Positions 15,001 through 37,379 of a stretch of DNA of 64,000 bases are shown piece after piece; positions within the stretch are counted from its first letter, which is position 1; the number at the start of each line of letters is the position of its first letter. Source of the DNA: Anthopleura xanthogrammica (taxonomy: Eukaryota; Cnidaria; Anthozoa; Actiniaria; Actiniidae); contig OZ025222.1 of the NCBI GenBank assembly GCA_964019055.1, forward strand, positions 9,813,043 to 9,877,042. The letters run 5' to 3'. The notes under the pieces were generated by a model. That model searched no databases, was not told the DNA's origin, and saw only the letters and a program-made list of their open reading frames with translations. A program made the translations under genes and the position numbers.

Positions 15001-18000
15001 CTTATTCTGATACACCCATCCAATCCATCTCGTGTACATTCTTATTCTGATACGCCCATCCAATCCATCTCGTGTACATTCTTATTCTGATACGCCCATC
15101 CAATCCATCTCGTGTACATTCTTATTCTGATACACCCATCCAATCCATCTCGTGTACATTCTTATTCTGATACGCCCATCCAATCCATCTCGTGTACATT
15201 CTTATTCTGATACACCCATCCAATCCATCTCGTGTACATTCTTATTCTGATACACCCATCCAATCCATCTCGTGTACATTCTTATTCTGATACACCCATC
15301 CAATCCATCTCGTGTACATTCTTATTCTGATACACCCATCCAATCCATCTCGTGTACATTCTTATTCTGATACACCCATCCAATCCATCTCGTGTACATT
15401 CTTATTCTGATACACCCATCCAATCCATCTCGTGTACATTCTTATTCTGATACACCCATCCAATCCATCTCGTGTACATTCTTATTCTGATACGCCCATC
15501 CAATCCATCTCGTGTACATTCTTATTCTGATACACCCATCCAATCCATCTCATGTACATTCTTATTCTGATACACCCATCCAATCCATCTCGTGTACATT
15601 CTTATTCTGATACACCCATCCAATCCATCTCCTGTACATTCTTATTCTGATACACCCATCCAATCCATCTCGTGTACATTCTTATTCTGATACACCCATC
15701 CAATCCATCTCGTGTACATTCTTATTCTGATACACCCATCCAATCCATCTCGTGTACATTCTTATTCTGATACGCCCATCCAATCCATCTCGCGTACATT
15801 CTTATTCTGATACACCCATCCAATCCATCTCGTGTACATTCTTATTCTGATACACCCATCCAATCCATCTCATGTACATTCTTATTCTGATACACCCATC
15901 CAATCCATCTCGTGTACATTCTTATTCTGATACACCCATCCAATCCATCTCGTGTACATTCTTATTCTGATACGCCCATCCAATCCATCTCGTGTACATT
16001 CTTATTCTGATACGCCCATCCAATCCATCTCGTGTACATTCTTATTCTGATACACCCATCCAATCCATCTCGTGTACATTCTTATTCTGATACGCCCATC
16101 CAATCCATCTCGTGTACATTCTTATTCTGATACGCCCATCCAATCCATCTCGTGTACATTCTTATTCTGATACACCCATCCAATCCATCTCGTGTACATT
16201 CTTATTCTGATACACCCATCCAATCCATCTCGTGTACATTCTTATTCTGATACACCCATCCAATCCATCTCGTGTACATTCTTATTCTGATACACCCATC
16301 CAATCCATCTCGTGTACATTCTTATTCTGATACACCCATCCAATCCATCTCGTGTACATTCTTATTCTGATACGCCCATCCAATCCATCTCGTGTACATT
16401 CTTATTCTGATACACCCATCCAATCCATCTCATGTACATTCTTATTCTGATACACCCATCCAATCCATCTCGTGTACATTCTTATTCTGATACACCCATC
16501 CAATCCATCTCGTGTACATTCTTATTCTGATACGCCCATCCAATCCATCTCGTGTACATTCTTATTCTGATACGCCCATCCAATCCATCTCGTGTACATT
16601 CTTATTCTGATACACCCATCCAATCCATCTCGTGTACATTCTTATTCTGATACGCCCATCCAATCCATCTCGTGTACATTCTTATTCTGATACACCCATC
16701 CAATCCATCTCGTGTACATTCTTATTCTGATACACCCATCCAATCCATCTCGTGTACATTCTTATTCTGATACACCCATCCAATCCATCTCGTGTACATT
16801 CTTATTCTGATACACCCATCCAATCCATCTCGTGTACATTCTTATTCTGATACACCCATCCAATCCATCTCGTGTACATTCTTATTCTGATACACCCATC
16901 CAATCCATCTCGTGTACATTCTTATTCTGATACACCCATCCAATCAATCTCGTGTACATTCTTATTCTGATACGCCCATCCAATCCATCTCGTGTACATT
17001 CTTATTCTGATACACCCATCCAATCCATCTCATGTACATTCTTATTCTGATACACCCATCCAATCCATCTCGTGTACATTCTTATTCTGATACACCCATC
17101 CAATCCATCTCGTGTACATTCTTATTCTGATACACCCATCCAATCCATCTCGTGTACATTCTTATTCTGATACACCCATCCAATCCATCTCATGTACATT
17201 CTTATTCTGATACACTCATCCAATCCATCTCATGTACATTCTTATTCTGATACACCCATCCAATCCATCTCATGTACATTCTTATTCTGATACACCCATC
17301 CAATCCATCTCGTGTACATTCTTATTCTGATACGCCCATCCAATCCATCTCGTGTACATTCTTATTCTGATACACCCATCCAATCCATCTCGTGTACATT
17401 CTTATTCTGATACGCCCATCCAATCCATCTCGTGTACATTCTTATTCTGATACACCCATCCAATCCATCTCGTGTACATTCTTATTCTGATACGCCCATC
17501 CAATCCATCTCGTGTACATTCTTATTCTGATACACCCATCCAATCCATCTCATGTACATTCTTATTCTGATACACCCATCCAATCCATCTCGTGTACATT
17601 CTTATTCTGATACACCCATCCAATCCATCTCCTGTACATTCTTATTCTGATGCACCCATCCAATCCATCTCGTGTACATTCTTATTCTGATACGCCCATC
17701 CAATCCATCTCGTGTATATTCTTATTCTGATACACCCATCCAATCCATCTCGTGTACATTCTTATTCTGATACACCCATCCAATCCATCTCGTGTACATT
17801 CTTATTCTGATACACCCATCCAATCCATCTCGTGTACATTCTTATTCTGATACACCCATCCAATCAATCTCGTGTACATTCTTATTCTGATACGCCCATC
17901 CAATCCATCTCGTGTACATTCTTATTCTGATACACCCATCCAATCCATCTCATGTACATTCTTATTCTGATACACCCATCCAATCCATCTCATGTACATT

Positions 18001-18860
18001 CTTATTCTGATACACCCATCCAATCCATCTCATGTACATTCTTATTCTGATACACCCATCCAATCCATCTCGTGTACATTCTTATTCTGATACACCCATC
18101 CAATCCATCTCATGTACATTCTTATTCTGATACACCCATCCAATCAATCTCGTGTACATTCTTATTCTGATATGCCCATCCAATCCATCTCGTGTACATT
18201 CTTATTTTGATACACCCATCCAATCCATCTCGTGTACATTCTTATTTTGATACACCCATCCAATCCATCTCGTGTACATTCTTATTCTGATACACCCATC
18301 CAATCCATCTCGTGTACATTCTTATTCTGATATGCCCATCCAATCCATCTCGTGTACATTCTTATTTTGATACACCCATCCAATCCATCTCGTGTACATT
18401 CTTATTTTGATACACCCATCCAATCCATCTCGTGTACATTCTTATTTTGATACACCCATCCAATCCATCTCGTGTACATTCTTATTCTGATACACCCATC
18501 CAATCCATCTCGTGTACATTCTTATTCTGATACACCCATCCAATCCATGTCGTGTACATTCTTATTCTGATATGCCCATCCAATCCATGTCGTGTACATT
18601 CTTATTCTGATATGCCCATCCAATCCATGTCGTGTACATTCTTATTCTGATATGCCCATCCAATCCATGTCGTGTACATTCTTATTCTGATATGCCCATC
18701 CAATCCATCTCGTGTACATTCTTATTCTGATACACCCATCCAATCCATGTCGTGTACATTCTTATTCTGATATGCCCATCCAATCCATGTCGTGTACATT
18801 CTTATTGTTATAGAGCCATCCAATCCATTCCGTGTGCATTCTTACTCGGATACAATTATG
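1..18860. repeat. Large minisatellite with 40-bp unit
   Basis: Head-to-tail copies of a 40-bp unit fill the first 18.8 kb, about 470 copies. Units start CTTATTCTGATAC and contain CCAATCCATCTCG near the middle. Most copies differ only at a few recurrent sites (ACACCC/ACGCCC/GCACCC, CGTGTA/CATGTA/CGTCTA), and a few units are 39 or 41-42 bp, shifting the phase (near 3,330, 6,360 and 6,450). There are no unique spacers. The left end is outside the window. The right end decays over the last two units (18,800-18,870) into single-copy DNA. The many 80-112 codon open frames inside are by-products of the repeat and are not genes. Confidence 0.98.
5011..10920. repeat. Higher-order duplicated blocks inside the minisatellite
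   Basis: Two marker blocks of diverged units recur. Block X holds an ACACACACCCAATCG unit, a CATTCATGGAACCCATC unit and their neighbours; open frames starting at 3,711, 8,271, 10,551 and 13,272 mark it, with earlier copies at 392 and 1,512. Block Y holds TTTTTTTGATAC and CTCATACCCCCATCC units at about 6,111, 7,471 and 9,751, with a partial copy near 12,660. Spacings are multiples of 40 bp: Y copies are 1,360 and 2,280 apart. The stretch from about 5,011 reappears at about 8,651, an offset of 3,640. This shows recent multi-unit duplication by unequal exchange or replication slippage. Confidence 0.85.
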
Positions 18861-19021
18861 CATTCCCGAGAGAACTCAAAATATTCCTGTTCTCTGTATT
18901 TTGTCTCCTGTTGACCAAGCTGTTTTGATAATACGTTCACGCAAGTTTCATTTGTTGAAATATTTTGTAATTATTTCCGGAAATGCATTTCAAAAAAAAA
19001 AATGGACACTATGTTTTGGAG

Positions 19022-19072
19022 ACGAGGTCACCCATCCAAGTACTGACCCAGCCCAAACGGGCTTGACTGAGA
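19022..19072 (-). pseudogene. 5S rRNA-like fragment
   Basis: Read on the minus strand, about 45 bases match the internal promoter region of a metazoan 5S rRNA, including GTCAGTACTTGGATGGGTGA. The flanks do not continue as 5S, and downstream on the minus strand there is a short A/T run. It is most likely the head of a 5S-derived SINE or a 5S pseudogene rather than a working gene. It sits about 150 bp from the end of the minisatellite. Confidence 0.6.
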
Positions 19073-19431
19073 CTGATTGAAGCTCAGGCTTTTTTCCCAC
19101 TTGGCCACGGTTTCAAAAAATTTGCACAACAATATCAGAGTTTGATGGATGGAAATGTGACACGATATCCTGCACATTCACCTTATATAATATACAAATA
19201 AACAAAGACCGGCACCGTTAACGTTGTGTGCCTTTTTTCGCACCTTGTTTTACACCATCTTTCGTTCCATTTTCTGTGGCCCTTGTTTTTTGGAACTCTT
19301 TTGAACAGCTCTTTGTTTCGCTCATTGTTCCCCTTATCGAAAGGCCACAACTCGCTCAAATTCAATTAGAAGACTAGAAATTTTTCCTAAAGATGAGGTA
19401 AAAGACAGTTAGTTAGAATTCAAATGTGATT

Positions 19432-19653
19432 TAGAGTGGTTTTCGTATGAGTGGGAAACGATACGGAAAATTCGTAGTCGTACAGTAACTGGGCAGTAAC
19501 TGTACCGTATCTTGCTGTAGCAGTAACTACGCGTTTTAATTGGATGAATTACTGGAAGACAATGGGAAACTATTTCAATATTACGGCATGTGGTACCGTG
19601 TACGTGTTGTAAGTCAGTGCCGTAGGTTTCCCACTCATACGAAAACCGCTCTA
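19432..19653. mobile_element. MITE with about 26-bp terminal inverted repeats
   Basis: TAGAGTGGTTTTCGTATGAG at the left is mirrored at the right by CTCATACGAAAACCGCTCTA. TA at both ends is consistent with a TA target duplication. There is no coding capacity. A solo arm of the same family lies at about 20,476-20,501 in the first NCAPH2 introns. Confidence 0.8.
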
Positions 19654-19873
19654 TCACATTTTAAGTATTCTTCCAAGGATACTCATACTCATACATATCT
19701 TGGGCTACCTGTGTTATTATTTTCGTGTAAACCGGTCAGCGGAGAGTATGAGTGACATGCGTATTGACTGATCCAAAAAAGGCGGGAAGATCGAACAACA
19801 AGAAAAAAAAAAAACCGCAAGAAAAAATGTCTTGAAAAACCTTAGAAAAAACACCACAAAAAACATCACCAAC

Positions 19874-30911
<11,038 letters not shown>

Positions 30912-30962
30912 AATAACCCACACCAATCTAGTCACCAAAATTCAAGCCGTTTTTCTCTTCCT

Positions 30963-31150
30963 ATACACCCAATTGAAATATGGCCACCAATTTGAATAAC
31001 TATTGTTCAGGACTAACTAGCCTCTCATACATGTAAAAACACTTATGTAAAAACGCTTTTATGTTTCCACATGAACAAGAGGCTAGTCAGTCCAGAACAA
31101 TATTAATTTTATAGTTATTCAAATTGGTCGTCATATTTCAATTTGGTGTA
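30963..31150. mobile_element. MITE in the NCAPH2 3' flank
   Basis: TACACCCAATTGAAATATGG at the left is mirrored by CATATTTCAATTTGGTGTA at the right, with arms of about 75 bp. It starts about 50 bp after the NCAPH2 stop, so it probably lies in the 3' UTR or just beyond it. Confidence 0.8.
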
Positions 31151-31385
31151 TGACCTCTACTACACTCCATCATTTATGTTATTGACTGTCATTATGTACA
31201 ATTACATTTATTTTCATAATAACATGACCAATGCAGCTCAAGATTCCTAGATTTTTGGCTGCAGTCAATCAAAAAAATACTAACTCAGAAAACTGGGCTT
31301 TGAAAATGTAGTTAACTTAAGCCAAAAACCCAGAAAATAAGTCTTACTTTTACTAGTAATGCAAGCATAAGCATAACAACATATA

Positions 31386-31508
31386 TAGTCTCCTTAGCAG
31401 CTGTTATTACTGGTTTCAGTCCAGATCCTCATGGGTCTTCTCCTCTCCTCTTTTCATGGACCTGTGAGGATCTGTGACTAAATCTATTGACAGCTGCGAA
31501 GGAGACTA
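31386..31508. mobile_element. Short MITE, 123 bp
   Basis: Ends TAGTCTCCTTAGCAGCTGT and ACAGCTGCGAAGGAGACTA are inverted copies with TA at the borders. The centre also pairs (GATCCTCATGG / CTGTGAGGATC). Non-coding. Confidence 0.8.
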
Positions 31509-31603
31509 AACAAAATATGCAATTGCAGATAATACTTTATTGTTAACAAAATGTTCTGCCCAAATATAATGGGGTTAGCTAACTGTAAAAGAATAAAAGA
31601 AGA

Positions 31604-31744
31604 TATAGACCCCTTACACGTGACGTCAAAACAGCTCAATTTGGAGGACAAGACAAAAGAATTTCAATCTCCTGAGAATTGGAAACCCATTGTTTTTTCT
31701 TTCAAATTGAGGTACATTCGGATGTGCTGCAAGGAGTCTATATT
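31604..31744. mobile_element. Short TIR element, about 140 bp
   Basis: Left end TATAGACCCCTTACACGTGA and right end GCTGCAAGGAGTCTATA are imperfect inverted repeats. The same ends and interior (AATTGGAACCCATTGTTTT) occur at 53,813-55,142, where the element is split by two insertions. Confidence 0.75.
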
Positions 31745-31985
31745 GTTATGCTTGCATTGCTAGCGAAAACTTGGTTTTAAGTTTTGGATATTTTTCTGGG
31801 CTGCATAGTTATGAAAATGGGTGTAAAGAGCAGAAATACAGTGTGTTCTTGTTGTATTGTTTGTTCATAGTTAACATTACTAGTATGTAGAAATGTAAAA
31901 AAAAATATGTGTAATGTGTCTATAAGTGAAATAGATAAAATAGACTCAATAGCAGATATCAGAGGTATACTCCATTGCCTTCAAA

Positions 31986-32124
31986 CAATTGCTGTTATTA
32001 CAGATGCATGCAAATGAGATGCAAATGAGACAACAAGCATTGTATCGACCCGATAGCCTCACTTGTATGATTCTTAAAACAAAAGAATATCTCATTTGCA
32101 TGCATCGGTAATAACAGCAATTGC
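31986..32124. mobile_element. MITE with 30-bp TIRs
   Basis: GCTGTTATTACAGATGCATG and its complement CATGCATCGGTAATAACAGC frame about 130 bp. Further copies lie at about 53,383-53,515 and 53,660-53,812. CAATTG flanks both ends of this copy. Confidence 0.8.
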
Positions 32125-33850
32125 TTAAGTTGCGCATTTGTTTCTCTGCATTAATTTTACCGTATTGTCTGTTTAGAATTTGTAGCATTACCAAATGGTG
32201 GAGAGAGAGAGAGAATGAATATGTTAGTTTCAAATTCCCAGGGTTAGCCTCCATTTTGTGTAGTCGAATATTCACAAGTTCATGTGAAGGTTTGTGGAAC
32301 TTCAAAGTGTTTGTATTGTTGAAGCTGTGCATTCTTTACTTCACCGTTAGTATTTGTAAATATTTTGATGCTGAAATGAGGCTAACCCTGAGGTAAACGA
32401 GTCTGTAATCAAGGAACAGTATTTTACTAATTCGAAAAATGGTCTCTATTGGGTTTTAATTTTTTATGTATTCTCATCTAATCAGGTATTTATATCTCTT
32501 GTACAAACAATAAAAAATATTAAATTTATTTTTAATCATTTCAAAAACTTCACAGTTAAGATTTAAAAAAAATATTCCTGGACTCGGCATTGTATGTGAG
32601 TAGAGTTGATTGTTGGTTCTCTCCTGTGCTTCAAGGGTTTTTCTCCAGGTTCTCTGGTTTTTCCTCCCTCTGCTAAAATCAACTTCTAAATTCCAATTGG
32701 AACCCAGTAGAAGAAGAGCCACTCTGTGGAATCCACTGTTAATTCTCATCTATTTTTTAATTTATTTTCTATTATTTTTGAAATAGAATTGAATAGCTAA
32801 CCTATGATACTGTAGTTCAAAGAAAGGGGAGAGAATAAAATTAGTCTGGCTATCAGACAAGAATTCCAAGAAAAATTTACATAAAAAAATGAAGAGAAAA
32901 AACCACCAAATTTTTGTAATTCTGTAGAATATTTTAAATTTTTTATTTTCATTAATGGTTTTTCACAGTAAAATATTTCAGTTCATGCTATTTCTCATTC
33001 AAAAAGTAATTAATATAGATCTTAAAAGTTGATAAACAACAAGCCAAAGCTAGCTCGGGTATAATTCAAACGAAAAATAAATTAAATTAGATATTTTTAA
33101 TGAAATATTTTTTTTGTTTTGTTTCAGAAAAGACACACAATATATATAATTTTTTAATGTAACAAATATTTTTTTACAATCTATATTAATTTTTTTTGGA
33201 AAAATTATCATCTGTGTTTGCATTTTCCCCCCCTGTATAAACCCAGTTGTTCAAATTATTTAGCACAAGCATGTTCACTTCTATATTCTATCAGAAATAT
33301 CATTTTTAAAGAAAAACTACTTTAATAAATCTTATTAGAGGTGTAATCATTTTTTAGTAACGTTAGCTAAACAAAACAAAGCAGTTTTGTTGTCCAAAAG
33401 ACGCAATCGAGTCAAATTACCTAAAAACAATTAATCTATCTGAGGCATATCACAGAAAATTTCCAAGTCTTTCACAGCCATAATTTATATAAGCTCACAG
33501 TAAAATCTCTAATTACTAATTTTTTTCAGTCAGCTTATGTTATACAATGTTATAATAGCAGTTTAGTAATGATATACAAGAAATGGTGCGAAAAAATGAC
33601 ATTTTTCATGGAGTTTCATCCTACGTGGCACAAAATGATGAAATATCGGAATACTGTACTGTCAAACACAACTGTTTTTAAATAAGGTTTTTTTAGAGTC
33701 GTAATTAATTGTATTTTTCATATTTTTTGCGATTTTTTGTGTGGAAATATTGGAAGCCTTTGTAGTGTTTACTCATGGAACAGCGAAAGGGTTTCTTTCA
33801 AAGAGTTCAAAGTACAAAGCTTCGTGAAAAACTTCATGAGTGACTCCATC
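32125..33850. other. AT-rich intergenic region with repeat fragments, no gene seen
   Basis: A fragment at 32,250-32,400 (GGTTTGTGGAACTTCAAAGTG…) recurs inverted at 53,275-53,365. A SINE fragment in plus orientation lies at 32,575-32,750 (GACTCGGCATTGTATGTGAG). The rest, to 33,850, is AT-rich without splice-consistent open frames that I recognise; it contains the TMEM263-like 3' flank. Confidence 0.6.
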
Positions 33851-33852
33851 GA

Positions 33853-34219
33853 TCAATCTGATTTGTGCTTCGGTTCTTTTTTAAACGGTGTAATAGCATA
33901 CCCTCCGACTGTAGTTACAGCAGAACAAGTTGTCGATATAGCTGATCCAGCAATCCATCCAACTCCACCAGCAACCGTCGCTGCTTTACTATAAACACCA
34001 CCAGAAATTCGCCATAGAAGACTACTTTGAGGCTCCACTGTTTTCACTTCGTTCTCATTAGCGTTTTTCTCTTCTTCAGATTGCTTGAATTTCCAACGAA
34101 AGACACAAAATATTAAAGAGATTTTAGTACTAAAAGCAAGGTTAGAGTCCATGAAAATATAAATGAGCAGTTGTTAAGTAAAAAACCTAAAATTTAAACC
34201 ATTTTCTTACCTCTTTCAT
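33853..34219 (-). CDS. TMEM263: TMEM263-like small membrane protein, 2 exons
   Basis: Small protein related to vertebrate TMEM263 (C12orf23), a predicted membrane protein of uncertain role. Exon 1 is 34211-34219 (ATG AAA GAG, then donor GTAAGA). Exon 2 is 33853-34083, with its acceptor after TTCAAG. Both junctions are phase 0. The product is about 79 residues: an acidic N-terminus (EQSEEEKNANENE), then LLWRISGGVYSK and a Gly/Ala/Thr-rich hydrophobic stretch (AGGVGWIAGSAI, TTCSAVTTVGGYAI), ending KKEPKHKSD. The vertebrate protein has the same SRVTGGIF-like start of the glycine-rich region and a KKDKSD-type tail, but is longer (about 116 residues). The nine-base first exon would be missed by simple ORF calling. 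It is divergent from the ARL14EP-like gene about 950 bp away. Confidence 0.82.
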
Positions 34220-34559
34220 TGTGTTGCGTTTGCAAATAAATAATTTTTTCCTCAATTGAAGTTTTGCGAAGTTTTTCCTCTTTCTTTATAACCAGAGTCA
34301 CGATGAATACTTTCGTGTTTAGAATAATCAGTATTACGTTTTCTTTTGCTAACTACGTATTTGAATGTCGCGTAAAGATGATAAAATACTGAAAAAAGAT
34401 GTCATAAATTGTTAACGAATCCTTGCTTGCAGCCCAGGTAACGAGACCTGTACCTAAACCGGAAATGACCTGCTTTGAGATACGTCGAGAATATAATAAA
34501 CTCTATTGTTTTACTGAGTAATATTGTTACAATGGCGTATTATTTTACAGTAAGTATGT

Positions 34560-35090
34560 CTGGGACTCTCGTTTCTGATCGTGTGTGACTGTCACCAGAT
34601 AAAATTAAGATTTAGAGAAAAGTAGCCTAAAAAAGGCCAGGGGGAAAAAAGGAAGAAAACTAGTCGATGGGCGAGAATGGAAGAAAAAAAGAATGCAACC
34701 AAAAATGGGACAAATGAGATTCGATTTTTCAAACTATTTTATTTTATTTTTTCTTAACGTTAATGAAAATTTGTGAAGTGACATTGGGATGGAAAATGGA
34801 ATTAATTGGGGGGAAAAAAAGATTATTGGAAAGAGAAAGAAACGAAACCAAAAATGGGTTGAAAGACGAAATTCGATATTTTTTGCAATTTTGATATTTA
34901 ATATTTTTTTTTGCAATTTTTGAGTATTTTATCTTTTCTTATCTTACTGAAAATTTGTGAGGTGGTATTGGGATGGGAAATGGAAGTAATGGAAATAAAA
35001 GAAAAAATGATGATTTGAATGCGAAAGAAATGAAAGAGAATAGGAATATTTAATTGCAAGTGAACGAGGAGCGCAAAGAACACTGGTCGT
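34560..35090. repeat. Diverged direct repeat of about 170 bp between the divergent genes
   Basis: Two segments (about 34,690-34,860 and 34,860-35,035) share GAAAATTTGTGAAGTGACATTGGGATGG-like sequence followed by GGAATTAATTGGGG/GGAAGTAATGGAA. They form a diverged tandem duplication in the space between the TMEM263-like and ARL14EP-like genes. Confidence 0.6.
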
Positions 35091-35094
35091 TATT

Positions 35095-35110
35095 CAAAAT
35101 GGCGGATGGG
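35095..35110 (+). promoter_or_regulatory. YY1-like motif near the ARL14EP-like start
   Basis: AAAATGGCGGATGGG about 70 bp upstream of the ATG matches the AANATGGCGG core of YY1-type promoter elements, which often sit at or just downstream of transcription starts. Assigned by motif only. Confidence 0.4.
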
Positions 35111-35170
35111 TCACGTTGTTTCTTTGTTTTTCTCTAACTTTGAAAACTTGAATAATTTCTTAATGTTACC

Positions 35171-35752
35171 ATGGATCAAGAACCAAAGGAGGAAAAAGAG
35201 ACAAATATTTGTTCTAATGAGGATATAAGTGAAAATATCGATGGTAAAGTGGCTGGGGAAAGTTCAAATTCTTCACCAGTTCAAGCAAGTGGTTGTAGTT
35301 CGAGAAGAACATCTATTGGGTCAACTGAAGGAGATAAAACAGAAAAACTACTTAAAATACTTCAATTCAGAAACCCAGGACCACAGTTGGCTAGTTTTGA
35401 CCCTGATAAAAGCAGACGAGAACAGAGAAAAGTTAGACAATTTGTTAGAACGACAGAAAATCACCTGAATGATGATTTGAATCAGGAAGATGTAAGCTTA
35501 AATGGAATTCGAAGAAGACCAAGAAAACCTCCAAGAAGACGTAACTATCACGATCGATCTGGAATTCGTTTATCAGATAATAAAGATGTATGTGATTGCC
35601 AAGATCTTAACTGTCCTGGCTGTCATTTCCCTTGTGATTCGTGTGGATCTGAGAAATGTGGAGTTGAATGTCGTTGTAGTAGAAGATGGACCTATGAACC
35701 TATCGTTCACATAGAAAACCCTTTTGCACAGCGAAAGGCTCATGCTGTTTGA
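35171..35752 (+). CDS. ARL14EP: ARL14 effector protein-like (ARF7EP_C domain), single exon
   Basis: An uninterrupted 193-codon frame. Residues 1-60 are acidic and Ser-rich. A conserved block near residues 60-85 (LLKILQFRNPGPQ then DPDKSRREQRKV) corresponds to the LQFTNPG…KREKRR block of vertebrate ARL14EP. It is followed by a basic stretch (RRRPRKPPRRRNY) and the C-terminal cysteine-rich domain (CDCQDLNCPGCHFPC, then CGSEKCGVECRCSRRW), whose Cys spacing is the hallmark of the ARF7EP_C family. Vertebrate ARL14EP links the GTPase ARL14/ARF7 to myosin 1E in MHC-II vesicle export; domain relatives are also found in chromatin complexes. Here only the family can be claimed. The ATG context (TTACC ATG G) is strong. 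The lack of introns beside intron-rich neighbours may mean retrocopy origin or a naturally intronless gene. Confidence 0.87.
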   Translation: MDQEPKEEKETNICSNEDISENIDGKVAGESSNSSPVQASGCSSRRTSIGSTEGDKTEKLLKILQFRNPGPQLASFDPDKSRREQRKVRQFVRTTENHLNDDLNQEDVSLNGIRRRPRKPPRRRNYHDRSGIRLSDNKDVCDCQDLNCPGCHFPCDSCGSEKCGVECRCSRRWTYEPIVHIENPFAQRKAHAV

Positions 35753-36850
35753 AGGAATACTAGCTCACTTATACTAAAATATTTATTGTGCTTTTAATAA
35801 TTAGATAATTGTTTTTAATATAGTAAAACCAGAGAGCCCATGCCATGGTTGGCCGGTTTGTATGGACACATTTTTAAAAAACCATCAGCCAAACTTGCAT
35901 TTGGGTTGTCTTGTTTTAAAACTATATTGCTGTTTACCATACAAACACTAAATTATCAAACCTTAAAACTAACTCACAGATCCAACCCTGAAACAACCTC
36001 TTGGCTGATCTAAGTCAGGGCACAGCCAACTCACAGAAAGAACCCTGAAACAACCTTTCCTCTTCTTTATTTGTGTTTGTTACCGCTAACCAATTAGATG
36101 TTGAAGCTTCACTTAGATGTCTCGATATCATAACATCGCTGTACAAATTCTGCCTATTGAAACATCACAGTGAAGCGCCAATGCCTAATTAGTTAATAGT
36201 AAAGAACACAATTAAAAGATGTCAAAAAGTTTTCAAAAAACAAATCAAAAAGTTGTGGAAGAGTTCACGGTATGGCGCAGAGCACTGACTAACCTTGGAA
36301 TAATTATTTTTCCTTACAGGATCCAAAAAATTAATGTAATTTTTTAGAAAAGAAACGTAATTTATGAATTTGGTTTAACCAGGTACAAATGTAAAGTATT
36401 TGTGACAACATTTAATGAGTGGTGATTTTTTTATTCTTATACTAGTTTATTATGTTAAAATTATGATCAAGTACTAACTCAAAAACCAAGATGTAAAACG
36501 TATGTATTTTTTGATACACTGTTTTCAAAATAATCAAATTTTGCTGTGTTCCTTGATTACAGACTCATTTACTCAGGGTTAGCCTCATTTCAGTGTCAGA
36601 ATATTCACAAATACCAACAGCATCCATTATCCACTACAAATAAAGAATATAAAAGAAACTTATTTCCATGGTTGAGCATTCCCACTCATCTGGAAATATA
36701 AAATTTCCTGCCATTTCCCTGACCAAAAACCATTTTCAACTGACCACACTGTGCACTTATTTGATGAAAAATGGTAGTTCAACCACAGGAAGCCCAACTA
36801 AAAATTCCAAATTTAAAACGATTTTTTGAAGGCTGACAGAACTGCATGAA
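35753..36850. other. Intergenic region with repeat fragments
   Basis: At 35,975-36,055 two units of the 57-bp SINE-tail repeat lie inverted (ACCCTGAAACAACCTCTTGG). At 36,530-36,600 and 36,670-36,820 are fragments of interspersed repeats; the latter is inverted relative to 21,235-21,455. No gene recognised. Confidence 0.6.
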
Positions 36851-37379
36851 TATGAGGCTTAGGGCTTGCATAAATATGAAATATTAAGAAAGTATGGAAT
36901 ATAGAAAATATGGAATATAGTAAAACTATCTGTAGTTGAACTTAGATGGTCCCACCAGCATTCACAGAAGTTAGGCAGTTGATGTTCCAGTGTGTATTCA
37001 AGAATCTCAATCAAAATACTTCTAACAGTACATAAACACGAATCACGAATCATCAGGGCCTACATAAAAACAACAAACACATCAACTAATAATTATTGAT
37101 GAAAGTGCGCCTAACCCCTGATACAATACTCTCAGCATCGATCCTACATGAAGTGAATAGTTGAATGGTGGAATATTTCTTCATTAGAGTGTTGCATCTT
37201 CAAGTTATGAAGGTTAACTTTATACTTCCAATATGTTAATGACTGTGACATCATGGCAGGCTTCATTAAATATACAAACAGGTTCACATAAAAGTATTTA
37301 AAAAGCATCATCATTATACTCATGGTTTCCTCAACGTTTACTGTAAATTTGGTGTCTCATAAAAAAATAGGAGAAAATG

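Noticed and set aside
1..18860. CRISPR array or repeat-protein gene in the 40-bp array
   Set aside because: There are no unique spacers between repeats and the host is eukaryotic. Open frames of 80-112 codons come from the repeat itself, start at equivalent unit positions, and have no splice signals or domains.
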